Shown piece by piece: positions 6,315 through 14,119 of a DNA stretch of 15,063 bases. The notes beneath the pieces are model-generated. The model had not been told where the DNA came from. It searched no databases and saw nothing but the letters and a program-made list of their open reading frames with translations. How positions within the stretch are numbered: position 1 is the first letter of the stretch; each line of letters begins with the position of its first letter. The DNA lies in contig JASSUD010000066.1 of assembly GCA_031963225.1 (NCBI GenBank), positions 1 through 15,063 of the forward strand, in the 5' to 3' direction. Origin of the DNA: JASSUD01 sp031963225 (GTDB taxonomy: Bacteria > Pseudomonadota > Gammaproteobacteria > Burkholderiales > Burkholderiaceae). The position numbers and the translations under genes were made by a program.

Positions 6315-7988
6315 ATGACTAAAGTTACTAACACTGATAGTTACCAAATACGGCACACCTCTGTAGAAACTGAGAATCAATGCATCCAAAGCACCAGTGA
6401 AACGATTACTAATTCTGAGCCGTTGTTAAATTCGTCAGAAAAAGAGGCATCAACCCTTCAAAAGCTTCCTCTGGAAGTATTTGAAGAGGTCATGATGTAT
6501 TTAAACAGCTCACAGCATAAGAACTTGCGGCTACTCAACAAGTATTTCAATGCGGTGGCCATTAAAGAAGCTAAAGTCACAGTTGAAAATAACGATGAGC
6601 TCCAAGAAGTTATAAATCTCTTCTCACGTACTAAGTTTCATGGCAAGGGAATTTATAGCATAACGCTTAAAGGAAAAAATTTTACTGATCATAATTTGCA
6701 AAATTTGCCTGTATCGATACGGCATTTGGAGCTCAACCACTGCGACAATATTACGGATGCAGGACTTAGGCATTTGAGCACATTGCTGCAGTTGCAACAT
6801 TTGGAGCTAATAGGCTGCGATCGTATTACAGGTAGAGGCCTTGTTTATCTGAATACATTGCCACACTTGCGGCATTTGAATCTAATGAGCTGCGGCATTA
6901 CGGATAAAGGGCTCGCGCATGTGGGCACGTTGTTGCAGTTGCAGTATTTGAATCTAAGCTTTTGTGGCCGTATTACGGATGTAGGCCTCGTGCATCTGAG
7001 CACATTGCAACAGTTGCAACATTTGAATCTAATGTGCGGCGAGCGTATTGCAGGGATAGGCCTCGCGCATCTGAGCACATTGCCGCACTTACAGCATTTG
7101 AATCTTAGCAATAACCATTATATTAATAATACAGGCCTCGCGAATGTGAGGACATTGCGATATTTAAAGCATTTAAATCTACTCAACTGCAGCCGTATTA
7201 CGGATGAAGGCCTTGTGCATTTGGGTGCATTGTTAAACTTGCAGTATTTGAATTTAAAAGGTCAGAATAATATTAGCGATGCAGGCCTTGCGTATTTGAG
7301 TACATTGCTGCAGTTGCAGGATTTGGAGCTAGGCGACTGCCATATCACGGATTCAGGCCTCGCACATTTGAGTACGTTGCTGCAGCTACAGTATTTGGAT
7401 CTAAGCGGCTGCTCTATTAGTGGTGCAGGCTTCGTGCATCTGAGTGCACTGCCGCAGTTGCGGCGTTTGGATCTAAGCCGATGCAGGGGAATTGTGATTG
7501 CACGCCTCGCACAACTTCGTCCGTTGCAGCACTTGAATCTACGCTACTGTAAGCATATTAAAGATGCGGATCTTGAACAATTGAGTGTATTGCCGCAATT
7601 ACAGCATTTGGATCTAAGCGGTTGCTCTATTCATGGCGCAGGCCTCATGCATCTGAGTGCATTGCCACAGTTGCAGCATTTGAATCTAAGCTCTTGCTGG
7701 ATTAGTGATGGAAGTCTTGCGCATATCGGTGCATTGCTGCAGTTGCGACATTTGGATCTAAGTTCCTGCAGAATTAGTGATGTAGGTCTTGTCCATCTGA
7801 GCGCATTGCCGCAATTGCGGCATTTGAATCTAGGCAGTACCGATATTACTGATGCAGGCCTTACCCATCTCCATACGTTGCCACAGTTGCAGTATTTGGA
7901 TCTGTACTTCTCTCCTGACACTACAGCAGCAGGCCGTGAAGCTCTCCAGCGTGCATTTCAAAATGAACTTGAAATTCGAACAATCTAA
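6315..7988 (+). CDS. F-box-like, leucine-rich-repeat protein (probable host-targeted effector)
   Basis: 557 residues. The N-terminus (1-47) is rich in Ser, Thr and Asn, as in many secreted effectors. Residues about 49-85 form an F-box-like segment (LPLEVFEEVMMYLN...LRLLNKYFNAVA). From about 134 to 535 there are 16-17 leucine-rich repeats of 23-25 residues with the pattern LxxLxLxxCxITDxGLxHLSxLxxL, the cysteine-containing type found in F-box/LRR proteins. In eukaryotes F-box proteins recruit Skp1-Cullin1 ubiquitin ligases and the LRRs choose the target; bacterial F-box/LRR proteins such as the Ralstonia GALA effectors imitate this. Export and target are inferred. I chose ATG 6315 (AAGGA seven bases upstream) over TTG 6309. 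The gene stands alone on the plus strand. Confidence 0.85.
   Translation: MTKVTNTDSYQIRHTSVETENQCIQSTSETITNSEPLLNSSEKEASTLQKLPLEVFEEVMMYLNSSQHKNLRLLNKYFNAVAIKEAKVTVENNDELQEVINLFSRTKFHGKGIYSITLKGKNFTDHNLQNLPVSIRHLELNHCDNITDAGLRHLSTLLQLQHLELIGCDRITGRGLVYLNTLPHLRHLNLMSCGITDKGLAHVGTLLQLQYLNLSFCGRITDVGLVHLSTLQQLQHLNLMCGERIAGIGLAHLSTLPHLQHLNLSNNHYINNTGLANVRTLRYLKHLNLLNCSRITDEGLVHLGALLNLQYLNLKGQNNISDAGLAYLSTLLQLQDLELGDCHITDSGLAHLSTLLQLQYLDLSGCSISGAGFVHLSALPQLRRLDLSRCRGIVIARLAQLRPLQHLNLRYCKHIKDADLEQLSVLPQLQHLDLSGCSIHGAGLMHLSALPQLQHLNLSSCWISDGSLAHIGALLQLRHLDLSSCRISDVGLVHLSALPQLRHLNLGSTDITDAGLTHLHTLPQLQYLDLYFSPDTTAAGREALQRAFQNELEIRTI
6717..7905 (+). repeat. Tandem DNA repeats of 69-75 bp encoding the LRRs
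   Basis: The LRR units are similar at nucleotide level. Blocks such as CTGAGCACATTGC and CATTTGAATCTAAGC recur at about 72-75 base spacing, with variants like CATTTGGATCTAAGC. This suggests the repeat array grew by duplication and may change length by recombination. Confidence 0.7.
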
Positions 7989-8210
7989 GCGGTTATACCG
8001 TTCTTACTGTTAATTTCAATGTAAACCGAACTCATGCCTGAAAGGGCGACGACGGAAGCTGGAGCGAGAAGTCAGCAGCGGTCGTAGTAGCTGCAGTTGT
8101 CAGCAGCACATGTAAATTGATACATGCCATCGTTTGAAAATTGATGCACCGAATTGAGAAGATGGCTGCTTTTTAACAAATGACCTTCTAACGGACACAG
8201 CCGACGGTCT

Positions 8211-8525
8211 TTAATTGATAATCTCAATGCCACCACGATGAGCGACAAAGAACATCGCATCGGTCAGCGCCAGAGCGGCATGCTGCTCACCTTTGCGTAG
8301 CAGCAGGCAATCACCAGCATGCAATTCCACTTCGCCGAATTTTATGGTTCCTTCGATCATCAAGATTTGTTCCCACCCATTGTGATCGTGTAACGGAAAA
8401 CGTGCACCGGCCTTGAAGCGCACAAAATAACTTCCATCCCCATTTTCATCCCACACATTTGAAACAAGCATCCCGTTGATACCTGTTCCATTCCATTGCC
8501 GCGTAACTTCTCTTTCTAAAATCAT
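8211..8525 (-). CDS. Small single-domain cupin protein
   Basis: 104 residues forming one beta-barrel cupin. The metal-binding motif is complete: PLHDHNGWEQILMIEGTIKF gives His46, His48 and Glu52, and RKGEQHAAL gives His82 as the fourth ligand, with the conserved Gly-rich turn HAGDCLLL between them. Such stand-alone cupins range from dioxygenases and isomerases to sensor-like proteins, so no substrate is proposed. The start has a good GAGGA six bases upstream. It lies 105 bases downstream of the TetR gene on the same strand, with a palindrome in the gap, so it is the likely target of that regulator. Confidence 0.85.
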   Translation of the reverse strand: MILEREVTRQWNGTGINGMLVSNVWDENGDGSYFVRFKAGARFPLHDHNGWEQILMIEGTIKFGEVELHAGDCLLLRKGEQHAALALTDAMFFVAHRGGIEIIN

Positions 8526-8555
8526 GATTTTTCCTCAAAGTTATGAAACAAAAAG

Positions 8556-8569
8556 CTAACGAACGTTAG
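8556..8569. promoter_or_regulatory. Candidate TetR operator upstream of the cupin gene
   Basis: CTAACG-AA-CGTTAG, two perfect 6-bp inverted half-sites around two bases, lies 30 bases before the cupin start. A consensus -35 box TTGACA on the minus strand (8596-8591) precedes it, so a repressor bound here would cover the -10/start region. No good -10 match is visible. Binding by the neighbouring TetR protein is inference from position. Confidence 0.5.
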
Positions 8570-8630
8570 GTTGCCTTGAGTTTCAAATCATGTCAAGTAG
8601 TCAGTTGCGTTTATGCCTTTTCGATTTTCC

Positions 8631-9227
8631 TTATTCTGATTGCACTCCGAGTGCGCCAAGCAAGCGCAAGAGATGTTCTTCGAATATTGCTGGAGGGTCA
8701 GTTTGCAGCAGTGAGAACGCCATGATGCCTTCTGCCGAGCCGAAGATAATCGGTGCGACAGCGACACCGGTAAGCGTCGACACAATGCTCTTATCAGATC
8801 GCCCAAGGTCCCATGCGGTGGCCAACCAATCCATGTTCTGCGTGGCAAATAGGCGAATTTCTTGCATTACCTCTTCGGGTAGTGAGTTGCGCTCGACCGC
8901 CAACATTAGTCCGAGGCAGAGGCGGCGTTCGTCTTTCAATGTATTACTGAACATCTGAACGTAGCGGTGAAGGCGAACATTTCCTGCTGGTGCCTGATCG
9001 ATTTCTGCCAGCTCTTCTCGTTCTCGCTGGGAATACAAAGCCATCGCTTGGAGGGCGACTGCATTCTTCGAATCGAAATGGCTGTAAAGACTTGCTGCTT
9101 GTATGCAGGCGGCCTGCGCGAGTTCTCGCAAGCCCAACGCTGAAAAGCCACGTGTCTGCATCATGTCTACTGCTAAGCTGCTCAATGCTTCCTTGCGAGA
9201 GCCAACCGTTTTATCTGTTTTTTTCAT
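8631..9227 (-). CDS. TetR/AcrR family transcriptional regulator
   Basis: 198 residues, the normal size. The N-terminal DNA-binding domain is clear: GFSALGLRELAQAA (27-40) and a recognition-helix region ending in AASLYSHFDSKNAVALQAM (44-62), the usual TetR_N layout. The remaining all-helical part would bind an unknown ligand and form the dimer. It lies directly upstream of the cupin gene on the same strand and probably represses it (and perhaps itself) until ligand binds. The Shine-Dalgarno is weak (AGAAAG about 10 bases upstream). The upstream side ends in transposon debris, so its original neighbours on that side are lost. Confidence 0.88.
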   Translation of the reverse strand: MKKTDKTVGSRKEALSSLAVDMMQTRGFSALGLRELAQAACIQAASLYSHFDSKNAVALQAMALYSQREREELAEIDQAPAGNVRLHRYVQMFSNTLKDERRLCLGLMLAVERNSLPEEVMQEIRLFATQNMDWLATAWDLGRSDKSIVSTLTGVAVAPIIFGSAEGIMAFSLLQTDPPAIFEEHLLRLLGALGVQSE

Positions 9228-9288
9228 TCTAATTTTCTTTCTGTAGCAATTCGCCTGTACGTGCCTGCGTCAAAAATAGACTCATACT

Positions 9289-9388
9289 TTAGGCTGACGT
9301 CTTGACCCTGTCGATTGACTTGAGCAGCTCCTGCAACGAGTCATTGAGTTGTTCCAGCTTTGCTGATTTCACTCCTGTCGTCAAGGGG
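9289..9388 (-). pseudogene. 3' end of an unrecognised gene fused to IS debris
   Basis: The minus-strand frame reads KLEQLNDSLQELLKSIDRV and ends in KTSA and TAA at 9291-9289. It is a leucine-heptad, coiled-coil-like C-terminus that looks protein-coding. It starts abruptly where the IS5 transposase similarity stops (about 9389, at a GGGGCCCC run), in a different frame. The parent family is not recognised. Confidence 0.35.
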
Positions 9389-9529
9389 CCCCGTGCGATA
9401 GCGATACGGTACTGCATCAACAAGCAGATGGTTGTCTTTTTCACTTATCCCTACATCCCCTACCTGACCTGACAATAAGCCTTTTATCAGATTCCATTGG
9501 TCATCTCGTAAGCCATGAAGATGCTTCAA
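9389..9529 (-). pseudogene. IS5-family transposase, N-terminal fragment
   Basis: About 47 codons, with HGLRDDQWNLIKGLL and then KDNHLLVDAVPYRYRTG, match the conserved N-terminus of IS5-family (IS427-like) transposases, where the sequence would continue into PWRDLPERFG. Here similarity stops at the RTG position and the frame runs into unrelated sequence. The DDE catalytic domain is absent, so the element is dead. Confidence 0.65.
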
Positions 9530-9539
9530 TTGCTTGTTT

Positions 9540-9569
9540 CCTAGTAGAGCTTAAACAAGCTCTACTAGG
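9540..9569. repeat. Perfect 13-bp inverted repeat between IS fragments
   Basis: The 13-base arms 9540-9552 and 9557-9569 pair perfectly around a four-base loop and are followed on the plus strand by CTTTTC. It overlaps the end of the IS630 fragment. It has terminator shape for the plus strand, but there is no plus-strand gene upstream. It may be an IS end or an inversion joint. Confidence 0.55.
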
Positions 9570-9643
9570 CTTTTCGAGCCCCTCTCTAGTATTTCAAGCT
9601 CCTCTTTGCTCAACTCTAGCCTCGCTAGCGTCTTACCTACCAT
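9551..9643 (-). pseudogene. IS630-family transposase, N-terminal fragment
   Basis: A 30-codon frame (MVGKTLARLELSKEELEIL, then ERGSKSLVELV and a stop) resembles the start of IS630-family transposases, where the helix-turn-helix begins after a segment like LELSDEERETLERW. It is cut off at the inverted repeat at 9540-9569, and everything beyond the first helix is missing. Confidence 0.4.
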
Positions 9644-9833
9644 TCCGCTTTACCTGAAATCCTCAAGTATAGGTATATTTTTTGCTAATGACTTATACCA
9701 ACACTTCTGTTGCGATAGGTCTTAACCTTTCGACATTGCTCGGGTTTTCTGCCATGGCCAGAATAATGTTTAATTTCGTTATAGGCACTGTACTTGAAAG
9801 TGTAAACACCTGGTTTCGTGTGATTAATAAACA

Positions 9834-10622
9834 TTACGCGGTCTTCATTGAAAATAAATTGTGAGCCAATTTTTTTGTATTCTTCTGTAAAATTGCCACT
9901 ATCTCCCTGTGGCCTTCTGCTTCAGCTATCTCTAACGGTGTTTGGTGATTTCTATCTTTCACGTTCAGCGATACTTCTGCGCCGTTTTTAAGTAGCATCG
10001 TGACTATATCAGAATACCCCCAGCTAGCTGCTTCATGTAATGGAGTTCTGAAATGAATACCGCTACAAATATTTACAAAAAGCTCACTGTTTACCATGTT
10101 GGCGATAATTTCCTTACTGTTATCCAAATCTTCGGCAAAGTTCATAACTTCTAGAATTCCCGATGTAACACAATTTTCTGGAACATGCGATAAAGCTTGC
10201 AGATCAATTTTAGCCCCAGAGACTAAATGCAGTATTACGCCATTAGAAAGAAGATGCTTTATGTGCGCTGATTTTAGCTGCGCTTTGCCAAGCTGCTTTT
10301 CTGTTAACAGGCCCAGATTTACCAGGATTTCTAGTCCACCTCTAGATTGTTCTAGTGTTCCAAGTAAGTTCGCTATACTGGGAATATGTACTCCCGAAGG
10401 AATATTAATTTTCTGCGCTCGGCTTAAATTTACAGCTGTACGCAGTGTGCTTAATTCATGAAAAAGTTCAAAATTCTTGCTGAAGAATTGCTTTTCCTCA
10501 GTTTTATCTTTAAATAAGGTGTTGGATATCCTGGGAAATTTTTGTGAGCCATTCTGCTGTCTATTGTCGATATTTGGTAGCAGATGTGGTTGACCCGAAT
10601 TAATTGGCAGTGCATTTTTCAT
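9834..10622 (-). CDS. Ankyrin-repeat protein, probable effector
   Basis: 262 residues. Two clear ankyrin repeats lie near the C-terminus: RTPLHEAASWGYSDIVTMLL with KNGAEV (about 192-216), and QTPLEIAEAEGHREIVAILQ (227-246). An earlier stretch (IKHLLSNG...GAKIDL, about 121-141) may be a degenerate repeat. The N-terminal 50 residues are polar and Asn/Gln-rich, and no signal peptide or membrane segment is seen. Ankyrin repeats bind proteins, and in symbionts and pathogens such proteins are often delivered to the host; that role is inferred here. ATG 10622 is chosen (AAAGGA ten bases upstream) over a TTG nine codons earlier. It follows the large ShET2-like gene by 146 AT-rich bases on the same strand with no obvious terminator, so they may be co-transcribed. 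Confidence 0.8.
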   Translation of the reverse strand: MKNALPINSGQPHLLPNIDNRQQNGSQKFPRISNTLFKDKTEEKQFFSKNFELFHELSTLRTAVNLSRAQKINIPSGVHIPSIANLLGTLEQSRGGLEILVNLGLLTEKQLGKAQLKSAHIKHLLSNGVILHLVSGAKIDLQALSHVPENCVTSGILEVMNFAEDLDNSKEIIANMVNSELFVNICSGIHFRTPLHEAASWGYSDIVTMLLKNGAEVSLNVKDRNHQTPLEIAEAEGHREIVAILQKNTKKLAHNLFSMKTA

Positions 10623-10768
10623 TATAAAATCATCCTTTAATAATTTCAAAATGTATTTTTGATCTTTAATTTCTCGAAAAATGGTATATTTTTCATTGGA
10701 AAATTAATTTTCACAGATTAAAAAATTATATAAAATATAATGTCATGAAAGGATAAATATTTTATATG

Positions 10769-13700
10769 CTATTCTCTTAGAATATTCACAATATCCTTTA
10801 ATGCCTGCGCCTCTTGAGGGTGCTGATTGGCCAATTGAGTAAAATCTGAAGTTGGTTTTTCAATAATCCAAAAAATATTTTCATGGACCTTTGATGCTAG
10901 TGAAGCATATAAGGATCGTTTCACTGCTTTGCTCGGCTGTATCTCTTGCAGTAAATGTGTATATGACATTAGCTCCGCCAACTCTTTTGAAGAAGCTTCT
11001 CTCTTATTCAAAACGCGATCAAAAAGGTTTTGTAAATAGGGTGCGGGCGCATGAGGCTCAAAAATCACATCTGGGTTTAATATTTTTGAGAGCTGTTCAT
11101 CGTTTAACCACTTCATTCTATAAGCTTGCCGCACCATTTGTCCCCACGCAAATATTGCTTCACCTGCTTTTTCAATATCCTCTTCCTCCAATTCGGCGGA
11201 TACAATATAGGAAATCGTGTATTTACTAAAGAGCAACGGAAGTCCAAACGTATCCTTGACAGCTAGTATCTTTTCTATATCTAAACTAGTGAGTCCTCGA
11301 TTGTAATTTTTGATATCTTGCACCACATCCCAAAATGCTTCGGCTACTGATAAATTTTCATTTCTAATTAGCGCCCCATGAAGACCTAGCATCTCACTAT
11401 CTTCTAACCATTTAATCGGCTCATCCATGTCTTCTAAGTTAGGATGAACTGCATTTAGCAAACTCACTAATGCTTTTAAAGCCTGCCAGGTATCAAGCAA
11501 TCTGGCATTTCTTTCCATGCTCCCTACAAGCTTTCCAAATTCTTGTATTGTATTTGGACTGGTATTTGAGTTCTTCAACGCCTCATAAAGACCAGGTACT
11601 TCATTCTTATTTTTAGCTGCTAATAAATTTTCAACTTGCTTGATGGTTAGTGCCCCAGCTTTATACGCTTCTATAAACACCTGCCCTAATGCCCTTACTA
11701 CCTCAGGCCTATTCCCTTTTAGCACCCTAAAAAATCCAGGCTCACCATGACTATCTTCATCTGCCAGTAAATATCCTACCTGCTCAAGGGTTAATGCGCC
11801 TGCTGCATGAAGATCTATCAATACATTCCCAAATGCCTGTATGGCATCGGATTCACCACTTTCCAATATTTCGCTAAAAAGCGAGGATCTATCATAAATA
11901 GAAATAAGCAGCTCTTCGATCTGCTGACTACTCAACCACTGCTGCTGATGCGCTTTTACTAGTACCGATCCAAAAATTGAGATATTCTTTATGCGATTCT
12001 GAATGTGTGCTCTGGAAAAGCTCCAACTTCTGCCATCGCTATTGGGGCGAATAGCAAGCAGATCAGCTAGTTCATCATTTGTCAACGCTTCTTCTTCTCG
12101 CGCCTCTAACAATAGAAGACCCAAAGCTCGTAGCGTAGTTGGCTTGCTATTGCTAAACGCGCTATAGAAAGCACGAGATTCGGGTTGATCTTCAAGAGTG
12201 AGAAAAGTAAATAGCTTTTTTATCTGTTCCCTCGTCAAATTTCCTGTTTCATATTCTTCTAGTGCCAATCTCCCCCATTTTTCTATTGTCCCATCGTGAT
12301 TGTTAGATATCGCTTTGACAATGCCTGGAACACCGTTTTTATAATGGCCTTTGGTGGAGAGCAATGCAAACCTTTCTTCACGCGTGCCACATCTATCTAA
12401 TCTGTCTCTTAGTTCATTAGAAAGGTGTCCACCACTCAGAAAATGATAAAATGTTAAGGGACTAGATAACTCTTCCTCGGATAGGAATACCTTGACGGTT
12501 CGCTTATCTAATGTCTCATCAAAACCTTGCTCATAAAAATTGTCAGGAGCCATAAAAAAGCGCGAAGCATGTGCATAATTTTGATTATCTTCTTTACCGT
12601 AGTATGAGTCCCTATAATGTGGTGCTAAAAAATTCTGCATAGTTAAATCACTTATAGAATTTAGCTCAGCATATTGCTTTTCTCCATCATTGTCTAAATC
12701 TTTACTAACTATACGATCTGTGGCTAGGGTAACGTTAGGATCATAGATATTTACCGCATAACGTGGTTCTGTTTCTGCCTCTGTTTTACCTTTAATCACA
12801 AGTTTGGCAAGCATAGCGTGAGTTGGAGTCGTGAAAACAAAGTACCTACTTTGGTTAGGACGCATTTCTTTAAATTCGCTTACGAAAAATTCTCCCCACT
12901 TCGAATGGCCAACGATGCGATTTTCTGTGGCATAACAGTTAAGATTGTGGAAAAGCCTTTCTGTATCTAACGAAACATTCTCGCTTATAAGCTCTTTTGT
13001 TCCCCATTTCGCTATTCTTTGAATTGTTCTTCGTTCGGAATTGGCATGATTGCCCTCTATTTTATTTCTATCATTTTTTTGCCCATCCATTATTTCTTGT
13101 ACCACCAAATTCCTACACTTAATTTTAGCCCTTTCTTCTGATGGGAACGATCCTTCTTCATTTAAATTTAAAATTAATGGATTTTTATCATTATCAGCAG
13201 TACGATAAACACGATTTAGTCCTGTACTTTTTCCATCAAACTCACCTGTTTCGCTCAAAAAATTAACAGTCACTTTGCGAGATATTGGGCCAATAGTAAG
13301 ATTTGAAGTTTGAGGAGTTGAAATAGAAGTGCCTTTTATGACATTTGCATTATTTAGGATGTTGGCATCTTTTAGTTTAACGACATTAACTGATAAATCT
13401 TTTAGCAATATTTCTTTCCCACGGAAGTTTGGAATTAAAATATTACTAAGCTGATGACCTTCCATCAGCTTTAAATTAGTTAACCAATCTGGTAATTTTC
13501 TTAACTCTTTGGGTAAAATAATAGAAGCATTATTTAATGTTGGCTTTAATTTTTCTATAACTAAATTTGGCAAAGAGGCGATAGCTTCTTGGTTGCATTC
13601 ATTCAAATTTATTTCATTAGTTTTATTGTTAATAAACCACATAATACAATTCTTTACTTTAATCTTTTCTAAATCTTCTTCTGATGTACCCGACGAACAA

Positions 13701-13918
13701 TATTTGTTTAATTCTTCCTCAATCTCTTTTTTTAAATTCAAGGATTGGGAAAAACGATTAGACTGGGCTGATGTTAATTGATTCTGAGAAAGCTCTTCGA
13801 GCATTTGCTGAGAACTTCCAGTTTCTTCCATTGAAGTAGATGCTTCTTGCTTATGAGGTACAATTCTAGACGAACTTGTTGAAGAGGAGCTATCTCCCCG
13901 AAGAGATGTTGGATCCAT
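10769..13918 (-). CDS. ShET2/EspL-like cysteine-protease effector with helical C-terminal repeats
   Basis: 1049 residues. The N-terminus is Ser/Thr-rich (MDPTSLRGDSSSSTSSSR), as in type III effectors. Residues about 215-430 resemble the ShET2 enterotoxin/EspL/OspD cysteine-protease domain, with a candidate triad Cys268 (KCRNLVV), His367 (TPTHAML) and Asp393 (NIYDPN); in EspL the triad has the same order and similar spacing. EspL degrades host necroptosis proteins; the target here is unknown. From about 540 to 800 there are roughly six helical repeats of about 50 residues with the pattern AxxxxGxVLxxAxxAGALTxEQVxxLL, with weaker copies to about 990. EspL carries ankyrin repeats in this position, so the architecture differs. 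No membrane segments are seen. Base composition is AT-rich compared with the phage and LRR genes, suggesting transfer. The ribosome site is weak; a hrpII-like box lies 124 bases upstream. Confidence 0.72.
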   Translation of the reverse strand: MDPTSLRGDSSSSTSSSRIVPHKQEASTSMEETGSSQQMLEELSQNQLTSAQSNRFSQSLNLKKEIEEELNKYCSSGTSEEDLEKIKVKNCIMWFINNKTNEINLNECNQEAIASLPNLVIEKLKPTLNNASIILPKELRKLPDWLTNLKLMEGHQLSNILIPNFRGKEILLKDLSVNVVKLKDANILNNANVIKGTSISTPQTSNLTIGPISRKVTVNFLSETGEFDGKSTGLNRVYRTADNDKNPLILNLNEEGSFPSEERAKIKCRNLVVQEIMDGQKNDRNKIEGNHANSERRTIQRIAKWGTKELISENVSLDTERLFHNLNCYATENRIVGHSKWGEFFVSEFKEMRPNQSRYFVFTTPTHAMLAKLVIKGKTEAETEPRYAVNIYDPNVTLATDRIVSKDLDNDGEKQYAELNSISDLTMQNFLAPHYRDSYYGKEDNQNYAHASRFFMAPDNFYEQGFDETLDKRTVKVFLSEEELSSPLTFYHFLSGGHLSNELRDRLDRCGTREERFALLSTKGHYKNGVPGIVKAISNNHDGTIEKWGRLALEEYETGNLTREQIKKLFTFLTLEDQPESRAFYSAFSNSKPTTLRALGLLLLEAREEEALTNDELADLLAIRPNSDGRSWSFSRAHIQNRIKNISIFGSVLVKAHQQQWLSSQQIEELLISIYDRSSLFSEILESGESDAIQAFGNVLIDLHAAGALTLEQVGYLLADEDSHGEPGFFRVLKGNRPEVVRALGQVFIEAYKAGALTIKQVENLLAAKNKNEVPGLYEALKNSNTSPNTIQEFGKLVGSMERNARLLDTWQALKALVSLLNAVHPNLEDMDEPIKWLEDSEMLGLHGALIRNENLSVAEAFWDVVQDIKNYNRGLTSLDIEKILAVKDTFGLPLLFSKYTISYIVSAELEEEDIEKAGEAIFAWGQMVRQAYRMKWLNDEQLSKILNPDVIFEPHAPAPYLQNLFDRVLNKREASSKELAELMSYTHLLQEIQPSKAVKRSLYASLASKVHENIFWIIEKPTSDFTQLANQHPQEAQALKDIVNILRE

Positions 13919-14042
13919 GATAATAAGTGCCTGTGCTGAATATAGTAAGCGCTGCGAATGTGCAAGCCAATCAAAGTCGATTAGTAAGCGACTCTATTAG
14001 TCTTAATTTTATCTTTTACATATTTTTAAATTCGCTTAGGCA

Positions 14043-14066
14043 CGAAAATTATTTTTGAATTACGAA
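14043..14066 (-). promoter_or_regulatory. hrpII-like box upstream of the ShET2-like gene
   Basis: Minus strand TTCG (14066-14063), exactly 16 bases, then TTCG (14046-14043). This is the hrpII box form recognised through HrpB in Ralstonia solanacearum and used at type III secretion genes in related Burkholderiaceae. It points toward the effector and lies 124 bases before its start. A -10-like TAAAAT follows at 14011-14006. Such a motif can occur by chance about once in some tens of kilobases, so position is the main support. Confidence 0.45.
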
Positions 14067-14119
14067 ACTAGCCTTGCGCCTTATTGTTTGCCTGATAAAT
14101 AACATGACAAGGTAAGTAA

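Noticed and set aside
6717..7905. Regularly spaced repeats that could be mistaken for a CRISPR array.
   Set aside because: Repeat unit is 69-75 bp without unique spacers and encodes in-frame LRRs throughout.
6845..7921. Two minus-strand frames (6845-7111, 7631-7921) full of Cys-x-x-Cys-like repeats, resembling small zinc-finger proteins.
   Set aside because: They are the antisense of the LRR repeats; the periodic cysteines come from the repeated plus-strand codons, and there is no ribosome site or independent start.
7990..8000. CGGT-TAT-ACCG hairpin just after the LRR gene as its terminator.
   Set aside because: Only a 4-bp stem and no T-tract.
8072..8260. 62-codon minus-strand frame after the cupin gene.
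   Set aside because: Overlaps the cupin's 3' end, has no recognisable motif and a Cys/Leu-rich random-looking composition.
8590..9232. Several open frames on both strands overlapping the TetR gene.
   Set aside because: Shadows of the TetR frame, which has clear domain signatures.
9682..9864. 60-codon plus-strand frame with hydrophobic stretches.
   Set aside because: Overlaps the ankyrin gene end on the opposite strand, has no ribosome site and no recognisable family.
10641..10768. A second hrpII box upstream of the ankyrin gene.
   Set aside because: Only one TTCG half-site (10678-10675) is present; no partner at 16-base spacing.
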